Below the pieces are notes generated by a model. That model did no database searches, had not been told where the DNA came from, and worked only from the letters and a program-made list of their open reading frames with translations. From contig NC_030987.1 of assembly GCF_000149955.1 (NCBI RefSeq), forward strand, positions 3,255,138 to 3,319,137: a stretch of DNA of 64,000 nt. The letters are read 5' to 3'. How positions within the stretch are numbered: the stretch's first letter is position 1; each line of letters opens with the position of its first letter. Made by a program: the position numbers and the translations under genes. Of the stretch, positions 42,543-56,598 are shown piece after piece. The DNA is from Fusarium oxysporum f. sp. lycopersici 4287 (taxonomy: Eukaryota; Ascomycota; Sordariomycetes; Hypocreales; Nectriaceae).

Positions 42543-44921
42543 CTACTTCTTGATACCAAGAAAGTTACGCTTCTTCTTTTCCTTGTGGAGCTTGGCTGGC
42601 TCCTCATGGTGTTGTTGAACACTGTGGTGCGATGTTGGCCTTGGTGCTGCGTTGTTACCGTGGTTATTATTAATCGACATGTTTGACATGGCAGCCGTTG
42701 GAGGCGCCATGCCAGGGCTAGGTCTTGAAGGAAGACCGCCGGGTCGGTTCGTGGGACCAGGCGGCAGTCCTTGCTGTGAGGGCTGTTGTGATGGTGCTGG
42801 GCGAGGAGGAGCTGGTCGCTCGAAGAGATGTCGTGGAGCGTGTCGCTTAGGTCGCTCCAGGGGCAAGTCAAGTTGACGCTTATCGCGACTGAGATCGCCC
42901 ACTTGGCGAATAAATAACTGAGGAGTAATCATATGGGAAGTGACGAGAATGATATCTCGACTGCGCGCTTCACCGACTTCGTAGCATGATCGGCTCTCGC
43001 TGTATGTAGCACCTCCAGCCATGAAGACAATTAATCGCTGTCGATTCTCTGGTGGACGGCGTCCAGCTGCTGCCCAATTTGGTCGACCGGCACGAAGAGA
43101 ACCTCCCTGTGCTAAGTGAAGCTCCTCATTGGGGTCCAGTGGTGGCTTCACGTAAGGGAAGTGAGTCTGATCTAACATGCCCCTTGCCAGATGGTCCACC
43201 ATGTGTTTCATTGCTGGCTCGAATCGTGTTAATCCATATTCCTCGTTCAACTGTGTCGATTTTGGATCGATCGGGAATAGAGGCGCAGGAATCTGGCGCA
43301 CGTCCTTGAGCGCATGTGTCATATGTCCACCAAGCTGCTCAAAGTTCACCACAACCTCGCGGTCAGACTGAGGGAGGGATGCGTGGGCCAAGAGTCGTTT
43401 GATGTCTTCGTCAATGACACCATCTCGGTAGAGAATGAATAATATGATGAGGCGCAGCCTGTCTGAAGGTGATACGGCCTCATCGTCCAACAGAGGTACA
43501 ATCATTTCGAGAATGTTCTTCGGTCTCTTAAAGTCCTCGTCCAGTCCAGAGGCGAGTGTTTGCTCTATAGAGGCGATATCCATCAACTTGTGCTTCTGGA
43601 AAATGTTCATACATTCTTGCGCCATGGTCAGATGCAGCGAATATGCCTCCTTCATCTCCTGGAACTGCGGCAAGCCTGCCAACATATCTCTAATCGTATT
43701 AAGGTTGGTCGTGTCGGCATTCTCATTGGTGAAGTGGGGGTTTTGTTGGAGGAACTTTTGGAAATCGCCCATAAGTTTATCAATCGTGTCCTTCATGTGT
43801 CTGTGTCGATTGTCCACCCATATCTTGTCCTTATCTGTGAGCTCCATATCTTTCTCTTCGGCTTCCGGAGTTCCTTCGTTGATGGTCGTACGATAAGTGA
43901 CCTTGTCGCCATCCTTGATCGGCAGGAGGTCGTGTGCCATGGCTTGGTAGGAGAACTCATGTACCAAAGGTGACATCAAATCCATCGATCGGTCTGTGAT
44001 GACGAGTGTCGCCTGTGGCCGTGGTGAGGGTGGCGGGAAGCTAGTATCCCATTGCGCATACGCATCGAGCTCTTCCTGGGACAAATCGAGCCAGGTGAGT
44101 GCAGAGGACGGCTGCCTCGTGGCGTGCGCTTTGCGGCTTTGTAGTAACGAACTTTGGGGTATTCTCCGAGTGTAATACAAAGACCGGCGATCTAACTTCT
44201 TATCAACAAACGTCATCGGGCGAAGCGTGCTGCCGCCGTACCTTTTGCGCTAGACTCTTCATGTGTGTTGGAACGATGGCGTTACAGGCTGGGTGGAAGA
44301 GCATGGGAAAGCTCCAGGGATCGCGAAGGGTAACTAGATGCGATTCTCGAGGCAGGAAATCGACGAACATGGTTTGGAAACCGGCGCGGAGCTGTCGGGC
44401 TCCAGGAAAGTCGTCGATCTTGCGTCGCAATGAGGGGTCGAGGAGGCCGGTCCAGACGAGGTAGTAGCTGCGATAACGTCGCATCTCGAAATCGGCGAGA
44501 AGGCATTCGACAGCGAAGGATTCGGGAGAAAGGATATAGATTGCGTCCATCTCAGGGTTCGGTTCGCGACGGTTCTCGATTCGCTCGATAGCTGGAGGAA
44601 ACGCTGGTCAGTACCAGACACCAAGCTGGCAGTCAGATAGACCAACTGGCGATATTATTATTGAGAATGTCATCCTCCTTGACGACATTGTCAATGATCT
44701 TTTTGGAGTTCTCGTCAACGATCAGGCATTTCCACTATTGCATCAAAGACGTCAGTCAACTGTCGAGCTCAAAGCTTGGCTGGTAGCTTACATCGCCTCG
44801 AGTGATCTTCTTGATCTGCCCCAAGATAGCTGAAGCCGGCGCATTAGCAACGAACTGTGTATAGTGTTTGTATCGTATATATCATACCATCATGCTGCTC
44901 TTGAATGACGGACAGCCCCAT
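42543..44921 (-). CDS. SEC1: Sec1/Munc18 family protein with two apparent frameshifts
   Basis: SM protein that clasps the exocytic SNARE complex at the plasma membrane. Exons: 44921-44888, 44829-44792, 44734-44647, 44591-44242 and 44191-42543. They read MGLSVIQEQHDAILGQIKKI, KCLIVDENSKKIIDNVVKE, MDAIYILSPESFAVECLLAD, then ITLGEYPKVRYY. In the last exon the frame shifts twice: ARHEAAVLCTHLARFV lies one frame on, and QEELDAYAQW and everything after it lies in the third. Each shift sits at a run of three identical bases (44138-44140 and 44078-44080). Treating each as one surplus base makes the gene close at 718 residues, the normal size. The rest is intact: LVITDRSMDLMSPLVHEFSYQ, FMAGGATYSESRSCYEV, ILVTSHMITPQLFIRQV. 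The tail is Pro/Gln-rich and basic. Sequencing error is more likely than decay. Confidence 0.88.
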
Positions 44922-45845
44922 GGTGTACAGTAAAGGCGGGCTGCCCTGTCACGTCGTTGGGTATGGGGATATTGAGGGAGGCTGAGATAGTGTTTGACAA
45001 TGAGAGAAGCGGTAGGATCCAGCCCAGAACCTTGAATTGAAGCGATACGGTGAGGCGCAGGGGTATCAAAGTTAAGTTAAAAGAAAAATGGTGCAATGTA
45101 AAGTGGCTAAAGTTGAGGTTTTGGGTAGTTTTGCTCAAGTATCGAGGACTCTAAGTTTGGTTTGGGCCCAAGTCAGGAGTTGAGGTGCTATGGCTTTCCA
45201 TTTGGCGGGGTTTCATCATCCCAATGGAAGGCATGAAGAAGGTGGGTCCAGGTCTTGCAGTCGCTAGCGCCTGGTGGTTGGTTAGTGATGGTCGCTGTAA
45301 AGGTCCCTGAAGGAAGCCTACAGGACAGAGCATCAGCAGCATGACATAGGGAGCGATGTATCAGCCTCAACTTCGATGAGGTCATCACAGATGCTTGAAT
45401 TTTGAGTATATTTCGACTACATTTCTTGACTTTTTATGTAGAATAGAACTTGTGGATATTCTGCTGATGATCTCGATATATACATATCCGTATGTTTATC
45501 ACTGTTTCGTTTATGCAACATGAAACACTTGGTGCATTCTGAAACTCTTGATATACCTCAGTGCTTAAGCTCAGTTGACTGGAAATAGCTCTCGAAATCA
45601 GAACTAATCGCGTTGGCATTGTGATACTCTGAGCCGAAATGTGCAGCTGTGATGGCTGCAGTATAGCCGAGTTGCCAAGTGTTGTTCTTCTGGGCGAATC
45701 TTCTGATCCGGCGGTGAGTCCTTGAGCAAGTCCTAGAATAGGCATCTCTTTAACCGCGTGATGGCCTGTGATATCGAAGACAGGATACAATGCAGTCGGT
45801 GCCTCGAGTTATCTTTGTTCGTCTTTTCCCGTTGTCTCTCTATCA
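44922..45845. other. SEC1 promoter and G-patch 3' flank
   Basis: No supported gene. Small minus-strand frames (45151-45388, 45434-45790) have no recognisable content. Confidence 0.45.
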
Positions 45846-46529
45846 TCATCCATCATCGCCTTTCCCTCTTAGATAGCTTTCCACATCAACCCTCCCATAA
45901 ATCTCGCCCTGTAGTCTCTCATGCCGTTGTCGTTCCTTAGCCGCCAGCTGCTTCGCTTCTTTCCTGTTTAATGGCTTGGGCTTCTCTTCCTTTTTCTTTT
46001 CTTGGATCTCTTTCGGTACCGTCGCTCCAATTCCAAGGGTATCTTCTTTTGCCACCACTTTGATAGGATATCGCATTCCCTCGCCCTCTCTTCCTAGACC
46101 TCGTCGGGCATCAGGGTCCCAGCCTTGAGATTTTAGGGCTTTGAGGCCCATGCGCGAGCGATCAAGTGCTGATGGGGGGTGTGAATGTGCGAGTGAGACT
46201 TGGTGAGCGAAGGATGCTTCGTGAGGCTGTGAAGTGGATGAGATGGGGAGTTTGCAGTCTGGACATATTTCCTCTGGCTCTTCTTCTGAGGCTTTGGGAA
46301 CTTTGTCTTCGGCAGGTTTTAGAACGATGCTAGCATATAAATCGCCAATGGAAGTGTCTGTTGACTTGGCTGGTGTTATTGTGGTTGTAGTTCCAGCATC
46401 AGGATCTTGGGCGGGAACGAATTCGACCCTTTGTCGCTTCAGTCCCGCGCCGAAAGCCCGCTTGTAGTGTAAAGGAATGTCTTCTTCATCATGGCTCTCA
46501 TCAGAGGCGTCTTCTCTATAGCGCTGCAT
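45846..46529 (-). CDS. G-patch domain protein
   Basis: Intronless 227-residue protein, probably nuclear and RNA-associated. A Cys pair and histidines (EEICPDCKLPISS, followed by HQVSLAHSHPPSALDRS) may form a small metal site, and the G-patch follows directly at about residues 130-175: MGLKALKSQGWDPDARRGLG, GMRYPIKVVAKEDTLGIG. This arrangement resembles the C-terminal half of vertebrate GPANK1 and fungal G-patch proteins of similar size. The end is strongly basic and coiled (KKKEEKPKPLNRKEAKQLAA). G-patches typically activate DEAH helicases in splicing or ribosome assembly; the partner is unknown. Confidence 0.85.
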   Translation of the reverse strand: MQRYREDASDESHDEEDIPLHYKRAFGAGLKRQRVEFVPAQDPDAGTTTTITPAKSTDTSIGDLYASIVLKPAEDKVPKASEEEPEEICPDCKLPISSTSQPHEASFAHQVSLAHSHPPSALDRSRMGLKALKSQGWDPDARRGLGREGEGMRYPIKVVAKEDTLGIGATVPKEIQEKKKEEKPKPLNRKEAKQLAAKERQRHERLQGEIYGRVDVESYLRGKGDDG

Positions 46530-48862
<2,333 letters not shown>

Positions 48863-49085
48863 ACAGAGCGTACACTATGCGGCGTCTCCTGTTCCTTTCA
48901 TTCATATAGACAACTTCGATATAGACGGTAAATAGAGATCAGTATGAATCAATACAACTGCTCAACAAAATGTCTTGTTTATGCTCGACATCTTTCTATG
49001 GATTTCATAAACCTGAACAATTCATACAATTCTCATAGCGTGTTTCAATGCATCATAACTCATGATATCCAGATTGTCCCCAACC

Positions 49086-50749
49086 TTACGCAGCATTGCT
49101 GCGAGCCCGACGCGTAGCCCTTATCTTTTGCTGCGCCCTGGCCCTCTGTAACATCTCATCATCCATGCCCTGACGCCATGAACAATCGGAAGCAAATTCA
49201 CATGTTCTACACTTGAATGCTTCCTCTATATCGACGCCTTTTGCATCGCGTTTACCTTTCCACCAATCCATATAGTTAGCAAGATAGGTCTCCAGAGCTT
49301 GTCTCGAAACAGGAAAGTCGTGAAGATCGATTTCACGACCATCGCTGCGGTGGACGTATTGAACTCGAAGCATGTGTCCAAGAGAGTGTTCGCCCTGAGG
49401 GAAGGTGAGCTCTATCTCATGCTCGACAAGAGGAACGAGTTCGCGTAGAGTTCGATACTGCAACAGATCTGGTCCAGCTGAAGAAGAGCTCTGGAAACTC
49501 GAGGAAGGATGTTCTTGGGTGAATTCTGTTTCTGTTTCTGATGCATCCACAAAAATCTCATCATGCAAGCTGCCGACTTGTGCGATGAAAGTGTCTGAGA
49601 AGGTGTCATCTGGATCAAGTCCGTACCGTCGAAAGACCTTGAGAAAATCCAGTTTTCCAGCAGCCATACTAGACAAGAACTGATGATACAAAAGCAATTG
49701 AATCTTTGCAGGTCGTATTTGAGCGTTGGAAACAGGAGAAAATGATCCGCGAGTCTTGACGTCTGCAAGATAAATCTTTGGCCCCGAGTCATTCTTATGA
49801 TTCGTGTTTTTCGGCGGAAAGTAGTCGGTCACCGAGGATTGTCGTCCGGTCGTGTCAGACTCTTGACTAGAGAGTTCTGCTTCAAATTCAGGATTGGGGT
49901 TCTCGTAGCTCACGCTATCGATGACTCCATTGACGAGGTTCCCATCAATCATGCCCCATACTTCGAGTTCACGAGTGAGTCCCGTGTCTCGCAAGGTTCT
50001 GAGTCCTTGAACTAGATTCCACAGTTTGAGTCCAAATGCATCTTCCTTGGTCATGATGTCAATTTGAACTGTAGTGTGGACTTCATCCTCAAGCTTTTTG
50101 TGAACTTTGGTTCCTTGCTTCATGGCTGCTGTTCTGGTTCTTCGACCTCCAGGTAAGCGGGTGAGAGTATACCAGTACTGCAACTCGCACCAAGCACCAG
50201 ACGTAAGATCGGTCACGGTCAGTGGTCTCTTAGGATATGACCTGAACCGCTGCAGAGGTGAGCGGCCATCGTCATACGGATCAGCCTCATTTGCCTCAGT
50301 TGCTGGTGTTGGAGAAACACTTGGTTCTGATTCTGGAGGTGGCTTTGGTTTCAAATCTTTCAAGGCTTTGCTCACTAATCTCTTTGGTCAGTTAGTGCTG
50401 AAGCCTCTTGAGGGTATCATCACGTACAATCCGGGTAGAGTACGTCCTCGATTGAGGATAAAGCTGGTGGCGGCGTTGGCAGACCAGAAGACGTGTCGAA
50501 TTGATGAAAAGCCTTGCCTCTGTACAGACTATTCGTGGACTCTGTTTGAAGGCGGTCCACGCCAGAAGTTGATGTGCCGCCAGCGACATTTTGAGGGTGT
50601 AGACTATCGTGTCTCTCAGGAACAGAGTCTATAGCTGCGATCTCTGCATTATTCGGGACGTTGTTATTTTCAGCAGACAACTGAAGGAGCAATTCTTCCT
50701 CCTCGGCAGAGAAATCATAGCCAAACTCGTTATCGCTATCCAACGTCAT
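49086..50749 (-). CDS. EXO5: Exonuclease V (mitochondrial single-strand DNA exonuclease)
   Basis: Two exons (50749-50428 and 50374-49086) close as 536 residues. Exo V/DEM1 acts on single-stranded DNA in mitochondria of yeast and in the nucleus of animals. The PD-(D/E)XK-type core includes LTVTDLTSGAWCELQYWYTL, AAMKQGTKVHKKLEDEVH, GVIDSVSYENPN and YLADVKTRGSFSP, where the Asp, Asp and Lys are the expected metal and catalytic residues. The iron-sulfur cluster cysteines are present: one in WCELQ and three in CRTCEFASDC near residue 500. The acidic, disordered N-terminus (GYDFSAEEEELLLQL) is longer than in yeast and does not look like a classical mitochondrial presequence, so a nuclear role is equally possible. 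Confidence 0.92.
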
Positions 50750-51452
50750 CGCAGCCGCTCTCGTTCAAGGCGATGAATCATTGTTTTAGGGAATGGATGC
50801 GGCGGGGAAAATGGCACTTGCAGCTAAATTTAGCAAGGGTTTTGATGATGAATGACGAGGATGAGTTTTGGCGTCTGTCTCTAGGTAGAAGAGGGAAGAC
50901 GCGAGCGAGTACACGGGGTCACGTGGGGTGTTGGCAAGAATCAAAAGTGATACGCAACTGCCTAAGAATACCTTAGGCAGGATACCTCGATAGGGTATTG
51001 GTATTGTGATTAGTTGATGTTCGCAGATGAATCAGTTGAGTCCAAGACATACAATATTCTTGGGCTAATCTGCATGTGGAGACAATACTAACTATAGCCA
51101 TGTCTCTATTGCAAACAGACATGCCCGCGTTCGGCTCTCACTCGTCTAACAACCGAAATAGAATAGATATTTGGCTGCCTTCTCGAGTAACAATAGTCAA
51201 CATAAAACTCGAGTTCTCAGCCTTGAACCTAATTTTATAACAATAGTCCTACAGCTGAAAGTGCCTTGAAACGACTAAGAAACGACCTAGATTCTGCACT
51301 GCCCTATTGGCTTGGGCGCTGCCTACAACAACCCTGCCCTGTCCTAGGTAAACTATCGTTTAGGCTTCCAAGTCCTTGACCTCGTACAAGGCAGCAGCCA
51401 GATACAAAGCCTTCGCATATTCCCAGATCTAGATCAAAGGCTTCATAATAAT
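50750..51452. other. Divergent promoter region, nothing identified
   Basis: Between EXO5 and the F-box gene. Small frames at 50773-50976 and 51304-51528 are unsupported. Confidence 0.45.
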
Positions 51453-52106
51453 TTGTCACTCTTTCGGAACTCAATCGTCCCGCTCCGTCCCACAATGTCC
51501 AACGTCCTCCGAAGCCGTCGCCCCACAACCGGCCCCGATGCCTGGAAGGCCTCCGGAGTGCCTAAAAGAACATCGCCTCAGCGGACATTCATGTCCCTAC
51601 CAACAGAAATACATCTCGCCATATCCGATTTCCTCATCTACCCAGATGCACTATCTTTGAAACACACCAACGCCTATTTCTATAGCCTTGTCGATACTGG
51701 TATCAACCTCAAAGTGGAATGGCTAGTGGAACGACGGAGCCTCCATCTAGAATGCCCCAATGACCGGCGATGCGATCTCGGTAGTGATCTGCGTTTCTGC
51801 CGCGGGAGTGTACCGTAAGTCAATATACTCTGATGTTATTGAAATGAGTCATCGACTAATTGTTATAGTCTACTCATGCAACGAAGACGAGAACATGTGG
51901 AATGTGAATCTCGACCAGGCCTTGGCTGTCTTGTTTATGGGACAAAGACATGCTCCCATCGCTCATTGCTGAGTAGAACACTACCACGTTGGATGCAAAT
52001 CAAACTCACCATTGAAATTTGGTGGATTTTGCTCGCCCTTGTACCCATTTTCTCTTGCTGGGTGTGGCTAGCTGAGTTACCATGGGGACTTGTATTTGGA
52101 TCTTGA
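51453..52106 (+). CDS. Small F-box-like protein with C-terminal membrane helix
   Basis: Two exons (51453-51814 and 51869-52106) close as 199 residues, or 185 if translation starts at the ATG at 51495 (MSNVLRSRRP). An F-box-like segment spans about residues 45-90: FMSLPTEIHLAISDFLIYPD and LKHTNAYFYSLVDTGI. F-boxes recruit Skp1 and so link targets to SCF ubiquitin ligases. A Cys-rich middle part (LECPNDRRCDL, FCRGS, VECESRPGLGC) follows. The C-terminus is strongly hydrophobic (IWWILLALVPIFSCWVWLA) and looks like a single membrane anchor. Substrates are unknown. The splice join (CC|T at a proline) keeps the frame across the intron, which supports the model. Confidence 0.7.
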
Positions 52107-52850
52107 GTTTCGGTATTTGATTTCTAGCGATTGCTTCAGCAGATCGTCGAGAGTTTGTTCATTTGTTGGTCTGAAGGCATAATTATGTAATACTAATATT
52201 GTAAAATAAGGAACGGACTTCGGGGGTAATAATGGTTGGAGGCATGAACTGAGCTCTTGCCCACTTCTGGGGAAGCATTTATACTCTGGCAGTATGAATA
52301 AGAGAAATTTGTTACCTATAAATGCCAGATCGTGTACTTGTGATAAGCTCAAGGCCAATGCGTGTAGAGGATAGGATATCGAACCATTTCACTGTGAGAT
52401 CACAATTCGGGACCAGGGACACCTGGTGGGAGGCACTATATGAGTCAATTCCATTGCTCAGTTTAACTTCACTGTTGCAACAAAGCCAAGTTGGCGAACA
52501 ATGAAGACTATCTGCCTACGTAGTAAAAGCGAGTGAATGTTTAAGAGAAGAAGACGCTGAGCGAATATCTCCCCAGCCCTCTCCAAATTTGTGTTAGAAC
52601 TCGCAGTAGTTTAAAGAAGCTCATCATGGAGCTTGGATAGAAGGGTACTGATGTTTTCTGGGCGCCCAAGGACGCTTTTTCTTGTCGAAATTCAAGACTG
52701 TAAAGACCGGTAACGACAGGCGTGCAACATTGTGCTGGTCGAAATTCAAGCGTAACGTGAAAGAAATATTCAGCTACAGGGCTTCTGGTCGAAGATAAAT
52801 GTGAGTCAACAGAAGCTGTGCTGTTACAAAGTTGATTCTCAATATCCTAG
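52107..52850. other. Convergent 3' region, nothing identified
   Basis: Between the 3' ends of the F-box gene and the metal ATPase. No frame of note. Confidence 0.5.
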
Positions 52851-55800
52851 CTAGATCTTCGACCAACGCAGAAGCACAGCCGCAAGAATGACCGGCAAAA
52901 CGCTCACCAGTTCTCCAAGACCCGCATACTCTGGTGGAATTCTGGCATTGACGAAAGCACCAGCAGCGAGAAGAACGGCAAAAGTGTTGTACACAAAGCT
53001 CCAGCAGAAGTTGAACTTGATGCGGTTGACAGACTTTCGACTCGCGTCTATCGTAGTGATAATGCCACTTAGAGCGGGACGCATAAGAACGACGTCTGCT
53101 GCGGACTGTGCTACATCTGTGCCTTCGTTCATGTGAACACCGATGGTGGCTTGGGCGAGTGCTACTGCATCGTTTGTACCGTCGCCACAGAAGACGACAA
53201 CTGGTTTCTTGCGATTAGTGGAGGTACCGAGGAGAGTTTGGATATAGTCCCTCTTTCCAGATGGTGAAGTTCTTGAGCGGACATTGTCTCGTGGGATGTT
53301 CAGCTTGGATGCCAGGCTTTGAACAGCTATATCATCATCGCCAGAAACAACATGAACTGAAATGCCTCGAATATGCAGGGCTTCAACCGTTGCAAAGGCA
53401 TCCTTTCGAGGTTCGTCTTGAAGACTGTACACAGCTTGCAACTTGTCGTTGATTATGAAACAAAAGACGGTATGACCCTGAGAAAGCATAGGCTGAACAA
53501 GATGATCATCTGAGAGATTAAGCCAGGTAGAGTTTCCAGCTTTCAGCTTTTGTCCTTTTACGACCGCTTCGACACCTTTGCCGGTCAAACTCTTGGGATC
53601 ATCCACAACCGAAGGTTCAATGCCAATACCCTTGAGGTAGCCCGTCACAGCCATGGAGACTGGATGACGACTGTTCTCGATCAGACCCAAAAGGAGAGGA
53701 AGAGTACTTTCATCGATACACTCATTTGCAACGACAGAAAGCTTTCCCTGAGTCAAAGTCCCAGTCTTGTCAAAAACAACGTGGGATGTCTTATGAGCAA
53801 CTTCGATAGCATCTGCAGATTTGAAGATGATACCTCTTTCTGCTGCGACTCCACTCATGATCACTATGACCATTGGAACTGCCAGGCCGATCGCACAGGG
53901 ACAGGATACGATAAGAACAGCGATGGCGTAGGTGATTGCCTCTGTAGTTGCCTTAGAACCACCATAACCACGGACTGTTATGCCGATCGCAACCCAAATA
54001 ACAAAAGTAATAATAGTCAACGCAACAACCACGGGGACGAAATATGAGGCCACTCGGTCTGCTAGATCCTGCAACTTGGGCTTTGAAAGCTTGGCTTCAT
54101 CAACCATCGCAGCAATCGCGTTGATGGTGTTGTCACTAGGCAGGCGGTTGAGGCGAACTGTCATGACTCCTGGGCCATTGATGGAACCTGCAATGACAAC
54201 ACTTTTGAAATGCTTCTCCACGGATTTCGACTCGCCTGTAAGCATCGATTCATCGACCTCAGACGACCCACTCATGACTGTTCCATCTGTCGGGATCCTA
54301 GTATCTGGTAGAACCTTGAAGACATCGCCGTACTGAAGAAGTCTGGCGTCTATCTCCCGCTCTGTGTCGGCCTTCTCGTCAACCAGAATGGCAGTCGAGG
54401 ACTGGAGTGATCGGATAGAGATGGACTCAACTGCCTTCTGGCGGGCAAGGGCCGCAACCCATCGTCCGACCATGATCAACGTAACTAGCAGAGTAGAAGT
54501 TTCGAAGAACTGGCCAGTCGAAAGCGGTTTGCCAGCAATGAGGTAGCCGAATGAAACAACCGAAAAGACGTAGGCTGCACTTGTGCTCAAAACAATCAAC
54601 AAGTCCATCTCAATGACTCTAGAAAAGACTAAAGCCTTGATGGCTTTGGGGTAGAAAGGCCCAGCAACTACAACCTGAACAATGGTGGCCAAAGCCACGG
54701 AAGCCGAAGAGTATGCGACCTCTTTCTCACGAAGCGGAGCCCAAGCCATGACCAGAACAGGAATTGTCAGAACAGCAGACAAGAGAGTAGTGTAGCCAAC
54801 ATGGCGAACATGTTTACTACCTGCTTCAAGTGACGAATCACCACGAGGAGGAGCAAGTTTAACTGGAGGGTCCCAAGATCTTTCAGCAAGGTCTCGCGCT
54901 CCGACGATCTTGGGATCGAATGAGACTCGAACAGTATCTTTGTCGACAAGACTCATATCCAGAACTCCTTCAGGCCATGTTTGGACAATAAACTCAGACG
55001 TGCTGCCATTCACGATGAATTCCAAGCTAGATCCCTTCGTCTGAAGTCTTTCACATTTGAACTCAGTGGTTCGTTCAAGATGCTTGATAACCTCATCAAC
55101 TGAACCAAGCCTCAGATCCATGTTGAACTCGGCACGCGAGAGAACGAGACTGGTCTTCAGATCATTGACAGCTGGGACTGTAGCGAGAGTTCTGTTGAGC
55201 TTAGTCTCACAGCCAGTACATGTCATGCCGGAGATGCTAAGAACCACATGCTCTTTTCCTGTTGCCTGATTCTCTATATCTTCGGGATTTTGAGTTGTTT
55301 CGACCTTCATTCCCTTATCGGGCGGCGTAGAAACGCAACAAGCATCCGCCGGAGAGTCTCGACAGGTGACAGATGGAGCCTTCTCGCAGCAAGAATCGGC
55401 ACAGCTGTCGGAAGATTTGGTGACAATTTTCTCAGCTGGCTTGCAGCGGGAACTTACACAGGTGGACTTGGGCAGCTCCTTGACGATCGCCGCTATTTCC
55501 TCGTCACAGCAGGACTTGGTGCAGTTGCTCTTTTCAACTTCAGCCATCAACCTATTCTTAGCAGTAGAGGGTTCTTTGGGCTGACTGGTGCAGCATTTAT
55601 CGGGACACCCGTCGTTTTCAGCAGCTTTCTTGGAAAGTTCACCATTGCTGCAGCATTTGCTGACACAACTCTTTTCAGTGGGTTGAACCTTGGGTGCAGC
55701 CTTCTTGGAACAACATCCACCAGAACAGCCGTCCTTGTCTTTGTCTTTGACCGGCTTAGGTTCAGGACAGTTGGATTTGCCGTTATCCACCGAACAGCAT

Positions 55801-56598
55801 GAGCTGATACAATTCTTAGGGGTTGCTTCTTGGTCGGGTCTAACAACGGAACAGCACGACTTAGTGCAGCTCTCCTTGACAGAGGGCTGTTTGGCGGACC
55901 TGGTACTCTCATTGGAACCATTTCGCAAGCGAAGACGGTTCTGCGCAGCCTTTTCTTTCGTAACAGAGCCGGTGCTGCAGCAAGAGTCCGTTGATGTGCG
56001 GATCAGAGAGCGGGAAGACGACTTCTTGGAGCATTGCTTGGCGATAGCAGAGCGGCCTTTGGTCTCACAGCAAGACTCTTGACCCAGAGCAATGAGAGCG
56101 CGGCAGATACATCCGAGTGCCTTCAGAGTTGCACCATAGCGGTCGAGAGCAGATAGACTGTGCTTGCTGCATGCCTTGCCGTCGGCTGCGCCATTGCAGC
56201 TGGAGCTAGAGCTGCCGCAACCCGTTGCATCCGCTGCAAAGTGTTAGCAATGTGCCGCTAGCAGTGCTTTTCAGTATCCGGAACTTACGCTTGTGAGAAG
56301 CACTCAGCTCGCACTCTCGTATGGCGATCCGGTCAATGCAAGAAGCATTGCAGCATGGGCTTGTTTTTCCGCGGCAGCATTCCGGTGCGTCATCCTTGTT
56401 CGGCTTCTCACAGCTACCAGAAGCACAGCAATCATCAGCCGGTTCTTTATTCACTGGCTCTTCATCCTTAACTTCAGTCGCAGCGTCATCTCCATCGCAG
56501 CAAGCATCCTTGCAACTTCCGATACCGCTTGGAGGAGGTGTCTCAGCGGTGACCGACTCCGCAGCTGATGCTGGAGGGCCACAGCAGTCGCATCCCAT
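52851..56598 (-). CDS. crpA: Heavy-metal P1B-type ATPase with cysteine-rich N-terminus (CrpA/Pca1-like)
   Basis: Copper or cadmium exporter, probably in the plasma membrane. Two exons (56598-56289 and 56233-52851) close as 1230 residues. Residues 1-405 contain about 15 Cys-Cys pairs spaced irregularly (CDCCG, DACCDG, SCCSV twice, KCCSN, SCCEK), a metallothionein-like array. One HMA domain follows at about 430-505 with the ligand motif SGMTCTGCETKL. The pump core has the phosphatase loop SMLTGES (about 765), the ion-site CPC in SCPCAIGLAVP (881-883), the phosphorylated Asp in FDKTGTLTQGKL (925), SRHPVSMAV, and GDGTNDAVALAQA. The last helix reads GLGELVSVLPVILAAVLLRW, typical of the Pca1/CrpA group and unlike the Met/Ser-rich end of CCC2-type copper pumps. 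Similar proteins give copper and cadmium resistance in Aspergillus and yeast. The metal is inferred. Confidence 0.92.

Noticed and set aside
53550..54047. 165-codon plus-strand frame opposite the metal ATPase
   Set aside because: Antisense shadow of the conserved pump core; composition follows the opposite strand.
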